This document shows, piece by piece, positions 1-6,032 of a DNA stretch of 6,032 nucleotides. The DNA lies in contig URYM01000118.1 in assembly GCA_900552095.1 (NCBI GenBank), forward strand, positions 1 to 6,032, written 5' to 3'. Position 1 is the first letter of the stretch; every line of letters begins with the position of its first letter. A program made the position numbers and the translations under genes. The DNA comes from an uncultured Blautia sp. GTDB lineage: Bacteria; Bacillota; Clostridia; Lachnospirales; Lachnospiraceae. The notes below the pieces were generated by a model. It saw only the letters and a program-made list of their open reading frames with translations. It was not told the origin of the DNA and made no database searches.

Positions 1-103
1 CAGTATCTATGGGGCGGACTGAATGTTCCTCACCGGAATTTTCTTCCGCCTCTTCTTCATTGACATAGACCTTTTCCTCTCCCTGTCCGGTGACCGATAC
101 CTG
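1..103 (-). pseudogene. Probable remainder of the DUF4340 gene beyond an in-frame TAG (runs off the window edge)
   Basis: Reading on in the same frame after the TAG at 104-106, the minus strand stays open for 34 codons (positions 103 down to 2) and leaves the window without a stop. The residues begin QVSVTGQGEEKVYVNEEE and continue acidic and hydrophilic. They resemble the stretch linking two halves of longer DUF4340 proteins (beta-strand-like VSVTG, then an E-rich segment) rather than random downstream DNA. DUF4340 proteins of Clostridia are, from memory, commonly longer than the 196 residues before the stop. I infer that this is the separated 3' part of the same gene. No Shine-Dalgarno site and good start were seen in this frame. 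The alternative is ordinary downstream DNA that happens to be open. Confidence 0.5.
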
Positions 104-694
104 CTACAGATTGCTGCTGCCCGCCGGAATGGAAAAAGTCTCCTGCCGGGCCACCTGATCCAGACTGAAATACAGCTGTCCCGTAATCTGTCCGTCCACG
201 GTAAAGATCCTGGATTTGTCATCCACAGTCACGTAGCGCCCCTGTTCCACGGGATTTCCCACATAAATACTTTTCTCTTTTCCCTGTGTGTCTGTCAGCT
301 TCAGCGTATAGACAGGATCTTCCAGCCCGTAGTCTGCCAGGGTATCTCCTCCCGTCAGTTCTCTGTCTGCAGTCAGATTAGAAAACGTTTCTTCCATCAC
401 AGTCATGACATCCTGATCCAGAGTAATTTCCGGCTCTGCTTCCCAGATCCAGTTTTCCTCTTTGCAGAAAGTCATGGTATCTGTCCCGTCCGTATAGGAG
501 ATTTTCTGCAGATCCATATCCTTCGTCACTGGTATCTTTGCTGCCTCCGCCTCCCTTTGTGCTTCTTGCTGCTGTTTTTCATTCTGGCTTTTCAGCAGGA
601 AATACACTCCTGAAAGCAAAACCAGAACTGCCGCCATAATCCAGATTCCTTTTTTCTTCACACTGCCACCTATGCCTTTCTTCTGCGCCGCCAC
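104..694 (-). CDS. Membrane-anchored DUF4340 domain protein, probably truncated by a premature stop
   Basis: This is a 196-residue protein with a lysine-rich N-terminus, one membrane segment at about residues 17-34, and a charged Q/E/A-rich linker (about 36-53). A DUF4340-type domain follows. It shows the recurrent pattern of this family: a VTKDMDLQKISY strand, the TADREL segment (108-113), the hallmark DYGLEDP motif (121-127), then the VTVDD and IFTVDG strands. The N-in anchor places the domain outside the cytoplasm. The start is GTG (692-694), chosen because a GGGAGG site lies 9 nt upstream. The gene overlaps the end of the GldG-like gene by 25 bp, so coupled translation is likely. Its place as last gene of an ABC cassette suggests an accessory part of that transporter, but the molecular role of DUF4340 is not known. 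The oddity is the TAG end: the frame continues open with family-like sequence, so the true gene is probably longer. Confidence 0.85.
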   Translation of the reverse strand: MAAQKKGIGGSVKKKGIWIMAAVLVLLSGVYFLLKSQNEKQQQEAQREAEAAKIPVTKDMDLQKISYTDGTDTMTFCKEENWIWEAEPEITLDQDVMTVMEETFSNLTADRELTGGDTLADYGLEDPVYTLKLTDTQGKEKSIYVGNPVEQGRYVTVDDKSRIFTVDGQITGQLYFSLDQVARQETFSIPAGSSNL

Positions 695-2097
695 TGAAGA
701 AATCCTCCCAGCAGGAAGAGCGCCGGTATCCCGATCACAGCCGCAAAACTAATGGTTCCCACGTGCTGCATTGTGTTGTAGGTAACCGCAAGATTCTTCG
801 GTTCTATGGAAATATTCGTCACATCCGAAAGATTCTCTGTCACCAGATTCATGAACAGCGTCAGGTTCTCCAGACTTCCGTACATAGCTGTCAGATTTCC
901 ATCGATCAGCGTATCTGAGGAAAGTACCGTCAGCCGGCTCTCTTTTGTCTCTTCCTCTTCTCCTTCTGTTTCTTCCTCACTGCCTGCAATTGTCTCAGAT
1001 GCCACCGCTCCCAGCAGGTACTGTCCCCTGGTCTCCCCTTCTTCTGTCACCACATATCCTTCCTGTGAGGTCTGAAGAACAGGATTTAAGGAAATCGTAT
1101 CCCTCGCCGGATCGGTTTGCGTGATTCCCTTCGCATTTGTCATCAGGAGCATTTCCGTCTCCATCTTATCTGTGATGGGGCTTCCCGCAGTCACCTCGGG
1201 GAAAATCCAGTAATAATTTCCCTGCAGGTTTCTCTCCATATCTGCCGCATAGCCCTGCTCCACAGTCATGCCGTATTCTGCCAGAAATCCCTCCAGGTTT
1301 GGCTGTTCTTCCTTAGACATTCCAAGGAGAATCATCACTTTTCCGCCCCGGTTCATATAATCCCGCAGAAGAGCGATCTCCTCCGCTGCCAGATCAGCTG
1401 TCGGACCTGAGATCAGCAGAAGTTCACAGTCTTCGGGAACCGCCGTACTCATAAGAAGATTCAGTTCCTGCGTCTCTCCGCTGATCTTTTCAATCAGATC
1501 ATTTACCTGGGAAGAAAGCGCGCTCTCCCCGTGTCCGGAAGTATAATAAATCCTGTGAGTCTCCCCTGCAGTCACTGTATTCACCGCCCCGGTAATCTGG
1601 CCTTCCGCGTCAAACTGTCCCTCCGACGCGCTCCCCGTCGTATAGTAGCTGGAGTAATCCGGCACAATCATATCATAATAATCAATCACTTTTTCTTTCC
1701 CGGTCGCTTCACAGGAAACCACCACATTATTCTGCTGTGTCTCATATTCTGTCAGCACAGACGGGTGCAGGACAGGATCTATCCATTCCAGAGAAAGATT
1801 GGGCGAAAGCGCCGCATAGCTTTCCAGGAAGCGCACCAGACGGTCATCGTACGATTCTTTTTTCTGCAGCACCCGGATCTCAACGGGGTCTTCCAGCCCT
1901 TCCAGCAGATCCCGGCTCACCTCCGAGATCTCATACAGCCGGTTATCACTGATGTCAATCTGTTTTGCCTGCTGCGGCAGCTGACCTGCTGCAAGGTTAA
2001 AAAGCAGGACGGCAGCTACAGCCATCGCCGTCAGTCCCACACTGTAAGAACCATTTTTTGACGCCGCGGTGGCAAAAAGTCTCTTTATTTTTTCCAT
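670..2097 (-). CDS. GldG-like ABC transporter auxiliary protein (ABC_transp_aux family)
   Basis: This 475-residue protein has a membrane segment near each end (about 18-38 and 447-468) and a large domain between them, expected outside the cytoplasm. The basic RRRR tail follows the second segment. The features match the GldG / ABC-type auxiliary family: after the first segment a region of the type IDISDNRLYEIS (47-58), then LLEGLEDPVEIRVL (64-77), and the TSGHGE motif (186-191) at the start of the second half. A Rossmann-like stretch follows (CELLLISGP, 224-232; GGKVMILLGM, 251-260). An acidic low-complexity loop lies at 373-386. In Bacteroidetes GldG works with GldA and GldF as an ABC transporter required for gliding; here it follows an ATPase and permease gene, which supports the assignment, but gliding should not be assumed. 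ATG start with GGAGGG 7 nt upstream; the site overlaps the stop codon of the permease gene. Confidence 0.9.
   Translation of the reverse strand: MEKIKRLFATAASKNGSYSVGLTAMAVAAVLLFNLAAGQLPQQAKQIDISDNRLYEISEVSRDLLEGLEDPVEIRVLQKKESYDDRLVRFLESYAALSPNLSLEWIDPVLHPSVLTEYETQQNNVVVSCEATGKEKVIDYYDMIVPDYSSYYTTGSASEGQFDAEGQITGAVNTVTAGETHRIYYTSGHGESALSSQVNDLIEKISGETQELNLLMSTAVPEDCELLLISGPTADLAAEEIALLRDYMNRGGKVMILLGMSKEEQPNLEGFLAEYGMTVEQGYAADMERNLQGNYYWIFPEVTAGSPITDKMETEMLLMTNAKGITQTDPARDTISLNPVLQTSQEGYVVTEEGETRGQYLLGAVASETIAGSEEETEGEEEETKESRLTVLSSDTLIDGNLTAMYGSLENLTLFMNLVTENLSDVTNISIEPKNLAVTYNTMQHVGTISFAAVIGIPALFLLGGFLQWRRRRKA
704..709 (-). promoter_or_regulatory. Ribosome binding site deciding the GTG start of the DUF4340 gene
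   Basis: On the minus strand GGGAGG stands 9 nt before the GTG at 692-694, inside the coding end of the upstream gene. No ATG in the same frame is equally well placed, which supports GTG initiation and an overlap of 25 bp. Confidence 0.75.
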
Positions 2098-2109
2098 TTT
2101 TTGTCCCTC

Positions 2110-2976
2110 CTAATTCCAGCGTCTCTTCTGAATCGTCTGTACCGTCAGAAACAAACACAGCCCCGTGACGGACAGAAGCAGAAGAATCCCCTGCAGATTC
2201 AGAATATTGTTATACATACTGTCCTCCAGAAGGGAGGAAAAGGAAACCTTTGCCATCAGAGACGGCAGCAGATTTTCAAATTTTCCGCTGTCCGTAAGGA
2301 AAATGATACCGCACACAGCCATACCGGCCGTTCCGGCGCCAGCTCCCAGAATCCAGTTCTTCGTAGCCTTCCAGATCCAGACTCCAACTGCCGTTGCCAC
2401 TGCCAGAAGTACCAGCAGGTTCGTCACCGCAGACGCCGGCATAAAATCCTGAAGCCCTTCCCACAGATAGCAGACCAGCAGGATTCCAAAAGTGGAAACC
2501 GCAGCGATCACCGGGCTTTCTGTGAACGAAGACATCAGAAGTCCTGCTGCAATATACGTACATCCCAAAAGGAAATAAATCAGAAGCGATGCGTAATCCG
2601 CCCGCAGATAAGCATTGCCCTGCCCTTCGATCACAAGAGGGAAAAATGCAAAAATCCCGCAGGGCACAGCCAGTATGGTGATCATGGCCAGATATTTTCC
2701 CAGAACGATCTGTCCCAGAGTCACCGGCCTTGTCAGGAGCAGCTGATCCGTCTTATTCTTCCGCTCTTCCGCCATGCTGCGCATCGTCAGAACGGGCACT
2801 GCGATCAGAAAGAAATACATACTGCCGTACAGAGCATAGGAAAATTTCGGATAACCGAAACTTAAATTATATACCATGAAGTAAATGCCCACTGCTGCCA
2901 CCAGAAAGGCAATAAACGCATACCCCACCATCGTCTGAAAGCAGGAGCGCAGCTCTCTTTTATAAATTGCCCTCAT
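2110..2976 (-). CDS. ABC-2 type transporter permease (GldF-like)
   Basis: This 288-residue integral membrane protein has roughly seven or eight hydrophobic segments (about 17-37, 50-66, 96-116, 130-150, 155-173, 184-202, 210-227, 262-280). It has the short basic N-terminus typical of these permeases (KRELRSCF, 6-13). Between the second and third segments is the conserved cytoplasmic loop of the ABC-2/GldF group, MRSMAEERKNKTDQLLLTRPV (65-85), the probable contact with the ATPase. The length fits single-domain permeases of this class, which act as dimers with two ATPase subunits. The start ATG has GGAGGG 8 nt upstream and overlaps the 3' end of the ATPase gene by 17 bp. The gene ends 12 nt before the GldG-like gene. 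The transported substrate cannot be told from sequence. Confidence 0.93.
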   Translation of the reverse strand: MRAIYKRELRSCFQTMVGYAFIAFLVAAVGIYFMVYNLSFGYPKFSYALYGSMYFFLIAVPVLTMRSMAEERKNKTDQLLLTRPVTLGQIVLGKYLAMITILAVPCGIFAFFPLVIEGQGNAYLRADYASLLIYFLLGCTYIAAGLLMSSFTESPVIAAVSTFGILLVCYLWEGLQDFMPASAVTNLLVLLAVATAVGVWIWKATKNWILGAGAGTAGMAVCGIIFLTDSGKFENLLPSLMAKVSFSSLLEDSMYNNILNLQGILLLLSVTGLCLFLTVQTIQKRRWN

Positions 2977-3919
2977 CCTGTGATCCCTCCTCTCCTGTCA
3001 CCTGCAGGAACACATCTTCCAGCGTTTTTCCGGAAGCTTCCATCAGAAGAAGCGGCTTCTCTGCACGGGCGAAAGCCCAGAAAACCTCTTCCCGGATATC
3101 CCTTCCTTCCAGCGCTTCCAGACAGACCTGAACCGTTCCCTCTTCTTTTCCCGGACTGCAGGTAAAACTTTTCACATTCTCTGAACAATTTAGAATTTCT
3201 TCTGCCTCTTCCTTTTCACACCGGGCCAGAATCTTTAAATTTTCACCGCCCTGCATCATCCGTTCCAGCTCTTCCGGTTTTCCGCTGGCCACCAGTTTTC
3301 CCCGGGAAATGATCAGAATTTCGTCACAGATCTCACTGACCTCCGCCAGAATATGAGAACTTAAAATTACTGTATGCTCCTTTGCCAGCTCCCGGATCAG
3401 TTCCCTCACTTCTATGATCTGCTGCGGGTCCATCCCCACCATTGGTTCATCCAGGATCAGGATCTCCGGATAACCCAGAAGAGCCTGTGCTAGGCCGACT
3501 CTCTGGCGGTATCCTTTGGAAAGATTTCGGATCAGCCGGTCCTGTACCTCCTCAACCTTTACCAGATCCATCACATTCTCCACCTGATCCTCCCGGTCCT
3601 GCTTCCGGATCCCCACCAGTTCCGCGGCAAAATCCAGATATTCCCGTACCGTCATTTCCATATAAAGAGGCGGCAGTTCCGGCAGATAACCGATATACTT
3701 CTTCGCCTCCTTTGGTTCCTTCAAAATATCATGCCCCTGAATCAGGATTTCTCCCTCCGTAGCGCTCAGATACCCGGTCATCATATTCATCGTGGTAGAT
3801 TTGCCCGCGCCGTTGGACCCCAGAAATCCATAAACCTTTCCCTTCTCCAGAGCAAAGTTTAGATGATCCACCGCCAGATGATCCCCGTACCGCTTCACAA
3901 GATTTCTTACTTCAATCAA
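2960..3919 (-). CDS. ABC transporter ATP-binding protein (GldA-like)
   Basis: This 319-residue cytoplasmic ATPase should power export or membrane work by the adjacent permease. All nucleotide-binding motifs are present in order: Walker A GSNGAGKST (34-42), a Q-loop position carrying glutamate in GYLPE (77-81) as is common in this subgroup, signature LSKGYRQR (133-140), Walker B ILILDEP (153-159) with the catalytic Glu158, D-loop GMDP (162-165) and switch His189. A C-terminal extension of about 100 residues (220-319) follows the core, typical of ATPases paired with ABC-2 permeases. The start is TTG (3917-3919), chosen because AGGAGG stands 8 nt upstream and the protein then begins exactly at the conserved first strand (MIEVRNLVKRYG). 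It is the first gene of the four-gene cassette and lies divergent to the MarR gene. The subgroup assignment comes from the neighbours more than from the ATPase itself. Confidence 0.95.
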   Translation of the reverse strand: MIEVRNLVKRYGDHLAVDHLNFALEKGKVYGFLGSNGAGKSTTMNMMTGYLSATEGEILIQGHDILKEPKEAKKYIGYLPELPPLYMEMTVREYLDFAAELVGIRKQDREDQVENVMDLVKVEEVQDRLIRNLSKGYRQRVGLAQALLGYPEILILDEPMVGMDPQQIIEVRELIRELAKEHTVILSSHILAEVSEICDEILIISRGKLVASGKPEELERMMQGGENLKILARCEKEEAEEILNCSENVKSFTCSPGKEEGTVQVCLEALEGRDIREEVFWAFARAEKPLLLMEASGKTLEDVFLQVTGEEGSQDEGNL

Positions 3920-3927
3920 TCTGCTCT

Positions 3928-3933
3928 CCTCCT
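3928..3933 (-). promoter_or_regulatory. Ribosome binding site deciding the TTG start of the ABC ATPase
   Basis: The minus strand reads AGGAGG (continuing GAG) 8 nt before TTG at 3917-3919. It is a near-perfect Shine-Dalgarno site, and no ATG in frame lies in a usable position, so initiation at TTG is the best reading. Confidence 0.8.
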
Positions 3934-3949
3934 GTTTTTTGCTCCTGCC

Positions 3950-3978
3950 ATTGTATCGGAAAATCGTGGCAAATCCAT
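3950..3978 (-). promoter_or_regulatory. Weak candidate promoter for the ABC/GldG/DUF4340 cassette
   Basis: On the minus strand a TACAAT hexamer (positions 3955 to 3950) would place transcription start about 10 nt before the ribosome site of the ATPase gene. The hexamer 17 nt upstream (3978-3973, ATGGAT) matches the -35 consensus poorly. This is the best candidate I could find in the divergent gap, but it would need an activator or be a weak promoter. An origin further upstream is possible. Confidence 0.3.
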
Positions 3979-4031
3979 GGAAAACCTGTGAAAAAAATCT
4001 GAGAATTCTGTGTTCATTTTATGTTCTTCCA

Positions 4032-4059
4032 TTGACAATCCTTCGTTTTCGCGTATAAT
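4032..4059 (+). promoter_or_regulatory. Strong sigma-A type promoter of the marR-MATE operon
   Basis: The -35 box TTGACA (4032-4037) and -10 box TATAAT (4054-4059) both match consensus perfectly, with a 16-nt spacer. Transcription should start near 4065-4067, giving a leader of about 60 nt before the regulator gene. A promoter this strong fits an operon held down by a repressor, and candidate operator dyads lie immediately downstream. Confidence 0.85.
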
Positions 4060-4070
4060 AGCTTCTGGAT

Positions 4071-4086
4071 AGTTCTTTTTAGAACT
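4071..4086. promoter_or_regulatory. Perfect inverted repeat AGTTCT-4 nt-AGAACT, candidate MarR operator
   Basis: The two 6-bp arms (4071-4076 and 4081-4086) are exact complements around TTTT. The 16-bp span is of the size bound by MarR dimers, and it lies about 11 nt after the -10 box, where a bound repressor would block initiation or early elongation. I infer autoregulation by the adjacent MarR protein. The same arms could also form a small RNA hairpin in the leader. Confidence 0.5.
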
Positions 4087-4100
4087 GTTTTTATCAAAAC
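4087..4100. repeat. Second short dyad GTTTT-4 nt-AAAAC next to the candidate operator
   Basis: Arms GTTTT (4087-4091) and AAAAC (4096-4100) flank TATC. Its centre is 15 bp from the centre of the preceding AGTTCT dyad. It may be a second half of an extended operator, but the arms are AT-rich and short, so chance is a real alternative. Confidence 0.3.
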
Positions 4101-4109
4101 TATTTTCAG

Positions 4110-4118
4110 AGGAGGAGG
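4110..4118 (+). promoter_or_regulatory. Ribosome binding site of the MarR gene, favouring a TTG start
   Basis: The repeated AGGAGGAGG ends 7 nt before TTG at 4126 and 13 nt before the in-frame ATG at 4132. The spacing favours TTG; the upstream register of the site makes the ATG spacing longer still. Confidence 0.65.
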
Positions 4119-4125
4119 AATTGCC

Positions 4126-4575
4126 TTGCATATGAATGCGGAATCACTTCTGAACTTCCGGCGTATTATGAAGCTCCATGAAGGTATTCTGAAAAAAGTC
4201 TGTGAAGAGTATCAGCTGACTCTCACAGAAGCTTCCATTATCTGTTTCCTGAAAAATAATCCCACGCTGGACACAGCCGGAGATATCGTAGAGATTCGGA
4301 TGCTGTCCAAGGGAAATGTCTCACAGGCGGTAGAAAGCCTGATCCAGAAATCCCTTCTTCAGAGGACTCCGGACACGGATGACCGCCGGAAGATCCACCT
4401 TTCTCTTCTTCCGACTGCGCTTCCCATTTCCAATTCCATTGATGCCATGCAGGAGGAATTTATAAAGGAACTGTTTCAGGGCTTTACAGAAGAAGAATAT
4501 CAGCTGTATGTCCAACTCAATGAGCGTTTTATGGAAAATACAAAAACTGCACTTGCAAGGAGGAAAAAATCATGA
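4126..4575 (+). CDS. MarR family winged-helix transcriptional regulator
   Basis: This 149-residue cytoplasmic DNA-binding protein has the usual MarR length and layout. An N-terminal helix for dimerisation comes first, then a winged helix-turn-helix from about 30 to 95: LTLTEASIICFL (31-42), the recognition part LSKGNVSQAVESLIQKSLL (60-78) and the wing with the family signature DTDDRRKIHLSL (83-94). C-terminal dimerisation helices follow (about 100-145). It probably represses its own operon and releases DNA on binding a small toxic ligand, as MepR does for MepA in Staphylococcus aureus. This is inferred from family and gene order. The start is uncertain: TTG at 4126 fits the ribosome site best, while ATG at 4132 would remove only two residues. 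Its stop overlaps the MATE start as ATGA. Confidence 0.93.
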   Translation: MHMNAESLLNFRRIMKLHEGILKKVCEEYQLTLTEASIICFLKNNPTLDTAGDIVEIRMLSKGNVSQAVESLIQKSLLQRTPDTDDRRKIHLSLLPTALPISNSIDAMQEEFIKELFQGFTEEEYQLYVQLNERFMENTKTALARRKKS

Positions 4576-5948
4576 CGCAGGACAATAACTTCCTGGCTGA
4601 AAAGCCAATCGGACGGCTTCTGCTGCAGCTTGCTCTGCCCACCGTCGCCGCCCAGATTATCAACATGCTCTACAACATCGTAGACCGCATCTACATCGGC
4701 CACATTCCCGAAGTGGGAACGCTGGCTCTGACCGGTGTGGGCGTCTGTATGCCTCTGATCATGCTGGTTTCCGCCTTCGCCGCCCTGGTGGGAAACGGCG
4801 GAGCCCCCAGAGCTTCTATCTTTATGGGTCAGAAAGACAATGAAAAAGCTGAAAAAACACTGGGGAACTGTTTCTGTCTTCAGATTATCGTCGCCCTGAT
4901 TCTAACCGCTGCACTTCTCATCTGGAACCGGGATCTTCTGATGGCCTTCGGAGCTGATTCGGATACCATCGAATACGGTGTCAGCTACATGAACATTTAC
5001 GCTATCGGCACAATCTTCGTTCAGCTCACGCTGGGCATGAACGCCTTTATCACAGCTCAGGGCTTCTCCCGGACGGCAATGCTCTCTGTACTGATCGGTG
5101 CCGTGACCAATATCGTTCTCGACCCCATCCTGATCTTCGGATTCGACATGGGTGTCCGCGGCGCCGCCCTGGCCACCATCATTTCCCAGGCTCTCTCCTG
5201 CCTCTGGGTTGTCTCCTTCCTGATGGGCAAAAAAACCATCCTGAAGATCCGTGCCCGCCATCTGCCGCTGAAAGCGAAGATCATTTTCCCCAGCCTGGCT
5301 CTGGGACTGTCCTTCTTCTTTATGCAGGCCAGCGAGAGTATTATTGCCGTCTGCTTTAACTCTTCCCTGCAGAAATACGGCGGAACCATCGCCGTAGGGG
5401 CTATGACCATCTTAACCAGCGTCATGCAGTTTGCCATGCTTCCCCTGCAGGGACTGGGACAGGGCGCACAGCCCATCATCAGCTACAATTACGGAGCCGG
5501 AATACCAGAGCGTGTAAAGGCCGCGTTCAAGCTTCTCTTAAAGGTAAGTCTCTGCTACTCCGTTCTTTTGTGGGCAGTCATCATGCTCTTCCCCCAGGGA
5601 TTTGCCATGATGTTTACCTCTGATCCCGACTGGCTTAATTATGCCAGAACCGCCCTGCGGATCTACATGGCCTGCATGCTGCTCTTCGGTATCCAGATCG
5701 CCTGCCAGATGACCTTCACCGCTCTGGGAAATGCAAAAGCTTCCATCATGGTAGCTGTCATGAGAAAGTTTATTCTTTTACTTCCTCTGATCTATCTGCT
5801 TCCCAACATCCTGCCCGGAGATAAAGCAATCTCCGTTTATATGGCCGAGCCTGTAGCAGATTTTCTTGCCGTGACTTTCACCGCAATCCTGTTCTACTTC
5901 CAGTTCAGAAAGTCGCTGCGTGCCATGGAAAATCCGAAAACCTCTTAA
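4572..5948 (+). CDS. MATE family efflux transporter (MepA-like multidrug exporter)
   Basis: This 458-residue inner-membrane protein of the multidrug and toxic compound extrusion family is expected to export cationic drugs or metabolites in exchange for Na+ or H+. The length is standard and the twelve hydrophobic segments fall into two similar halves. Family marks visible are LPTVAAQIINMLYNIVDRIYIG near the N-terminus (22-43), NGGAPRASIFMGQ (75-87), the TNIVLDPILIF stretch (179-189) with the following GVRGAALAT (194-202), and in the second half the matching GQGAQPIISYNYGA (297-310) and a late EPVADFLA (426-433). It begins with ATG inside the MarR stop (ATGA), with AAGGAGG 8 nt upstream, so both genes are translated together. 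It ends just before a strong terminator. The MepA subgroup call rests on the adjacent MarR gene and general resemblance; the actual substrates are unknown. Confidence 0.95.
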   Translation: MTQDNNFLAEKPIGRLLLQLALPTVAAQIINMLYNIVDRIYIGHIPEVGTLALTGVGVCMPLIMLVSAFAALVGNGGAPRASIFMGQKDNEKAEKTLGNCFCLQIIVALILTAALLIWNRDLLMAFGADSDTIEYGVSYMNIYAIGTIFVQLTLGMNAFITAQGFSRTAMLSVLIGAVTNIVLDPILIFGFDMGVRGAALATIISQALSCLWVVSFLMGKKTILKIRARHLPLKAKIIFPSLALGLSFFFMQASESIIAVCFNSSLQKYGGTIAVGAMTILTSVMQFAMLPLQGLGQGAQPIISYNYGAGIPERVKAAFKLLLKVSLCYSVLLWAVIMLFPQGFAMMFTSDPDWLNYARTALRIYMACMLLFGIQIACQMTFTALGNAKASIMVAVMRKFILLLPLIYLLPNILPGDKAISVYMAEPVADFLAVTFTAILFYFQFRKSLRAMENPKTS

Positions 5949-5953
5949 ACAGC

Positions 5954-6002
5954 AAAAAAGATGCAGATCAGACGTATCTCCTCTGAATCTGCATCTTTTT
6001 TT
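5954..6002 (+). terminator. Rho-independent terminator of the marR-MATE operon
   Basis: The left arm GATGCAGAT (5960-5968) pairs exactly with ATCTGCATC (5987-5995). The stem continues past a bulged A (5986) with CAGA (5969-5972) against TCTG (5982-5985), leaving a 9-nt loop. Seven T follow (5996-6002). The stem begins 5 nt after the MATE stop codon. Six A before the left arm (5954-5959) give a T-run on the other strand too, so it may work in both directions. Confidence 0.92.
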
Positions 6003-6032
6003 GTTCTCTGCTCCGCCTGCCCTATGCAGTGA

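Noticed and set aside
104..106. TAG read as pyrrolysine or as a reassigned codon
   Set aside because: Another gene in the window, the GldG-like gene, ends normally on TAG (672-670), and the permease gene also ends on TAG (2112-2110). General reassignment is therefore ruled out, and there is no sign of pyrrolysine genes here.
23..613. 196-codon open frame on the plus strand opposite the DUF4340 gene
   Set aside because: Antisense to a frame carrying family motifs, a proper ribosome site and an operon context. The product is Cys/Phe/His-rich and unlike any family I know.
1531..2061. 176-codon open frame on the plus strand opposite the GldG-like gene
   Set aside because: Antisense shadow with no domain pattern, and the opposite strand has a clear family match.
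2101..2865. 254-codon open frame on the plus strand opposite the permease gene
   Set aside because: It is antisense to a well-supported membrane protein gene. Its product is rich in Q, R, H, K and S with no recognisable domain, the usual composition of a mirror frame.
3916..4131. 71-codon minus-strand frame across the divergent gap, whose stop overlaps the TTG of the ATPase gene
   Set aside because: It could pass for a leader peptide, but it spans the consensus promoter and operator dyads of the opposite operon, has no ribosome site I can see, and has no recognisable features.
6003..6032. Possible end of a convergent minus-strand gene (TAG at 6024-6022)
   Set aside because: Only a few codons would lie in the window. 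Nothing supports coding beyond the apparently two-way terminator.

Overview
The window looks like chromosomal DNA of a low-to-mid GC Gram-positive anaerobe, most likely a gut Clostridium-class bacterium such as a member of the Lachnospiraceae. The reasons are strong AGGAGG-type Shine-Dalgarno sites before every gene, frequent TTG/GTG starts, consensus sigma-A promoter spacing, and the gene families themselves. The family-level placement is an inference from gene content and style. No marker gene is present.

Left part, minus strand (about 3919 down to the left edge): a tightly packed four-gene cassette. In transcription order it encodes an ABC ATPase (2960-3919), a multi-spanning ABC-2 type permease (2110-2976), a GldG-like membrane-anchored extracytoplasmic auxiliary protein (670-2097), and a membrane-anchored DUF4340 protein (104-694). 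Neighbouring genes overlap by 17 bp, are 12 nt apart, and overlap by 25 bp, which suggests one translationally coupled transcript and probably one membrane complex. ATPase, permease and auxiliary protein resemble the GldA/GldF/GldG set known from Bacteroidetes gliding, but in Firmicutes the substrate and role of this arrangement are not established. The DUF4340 gene stops at an in-frame TAG (104-106), yet the same frame stays open for 34 more plausible codons to the window edge. It is probably a truncated or interrupted gene.

Centre (3920-4125): a divergent intergenic region. It holds a textbook promoter (TTGACA, 16 nt, TATAAT) for the rightward operon, followed by a perfect 6-bp inverted repeat and a second 5-bp dyad that are good candidates for a repressor site. 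It also holds a much weaker candidate promoter for the leftward cassette.

Right part, plus strand: a two-gene operon of a MarR-family regulator (4126-4575) and a MATE-family multidrug efflux pump (4572-5948), joined by an ATGA overlap and closed by a strong stem-loop terminator (5954-6002). The layout matches the mepR-mepA logic of Staphylococcus: an autoregulated repressor co-transcribed with the pump it controls. The last 30 bases hold nothing that can be assigned.

No RNA genes, mobile elements, CRISPR arrays or long repeats were seen. The least explained material is the GldG/DUF4340 ABC cassette and its interrupted last gene.
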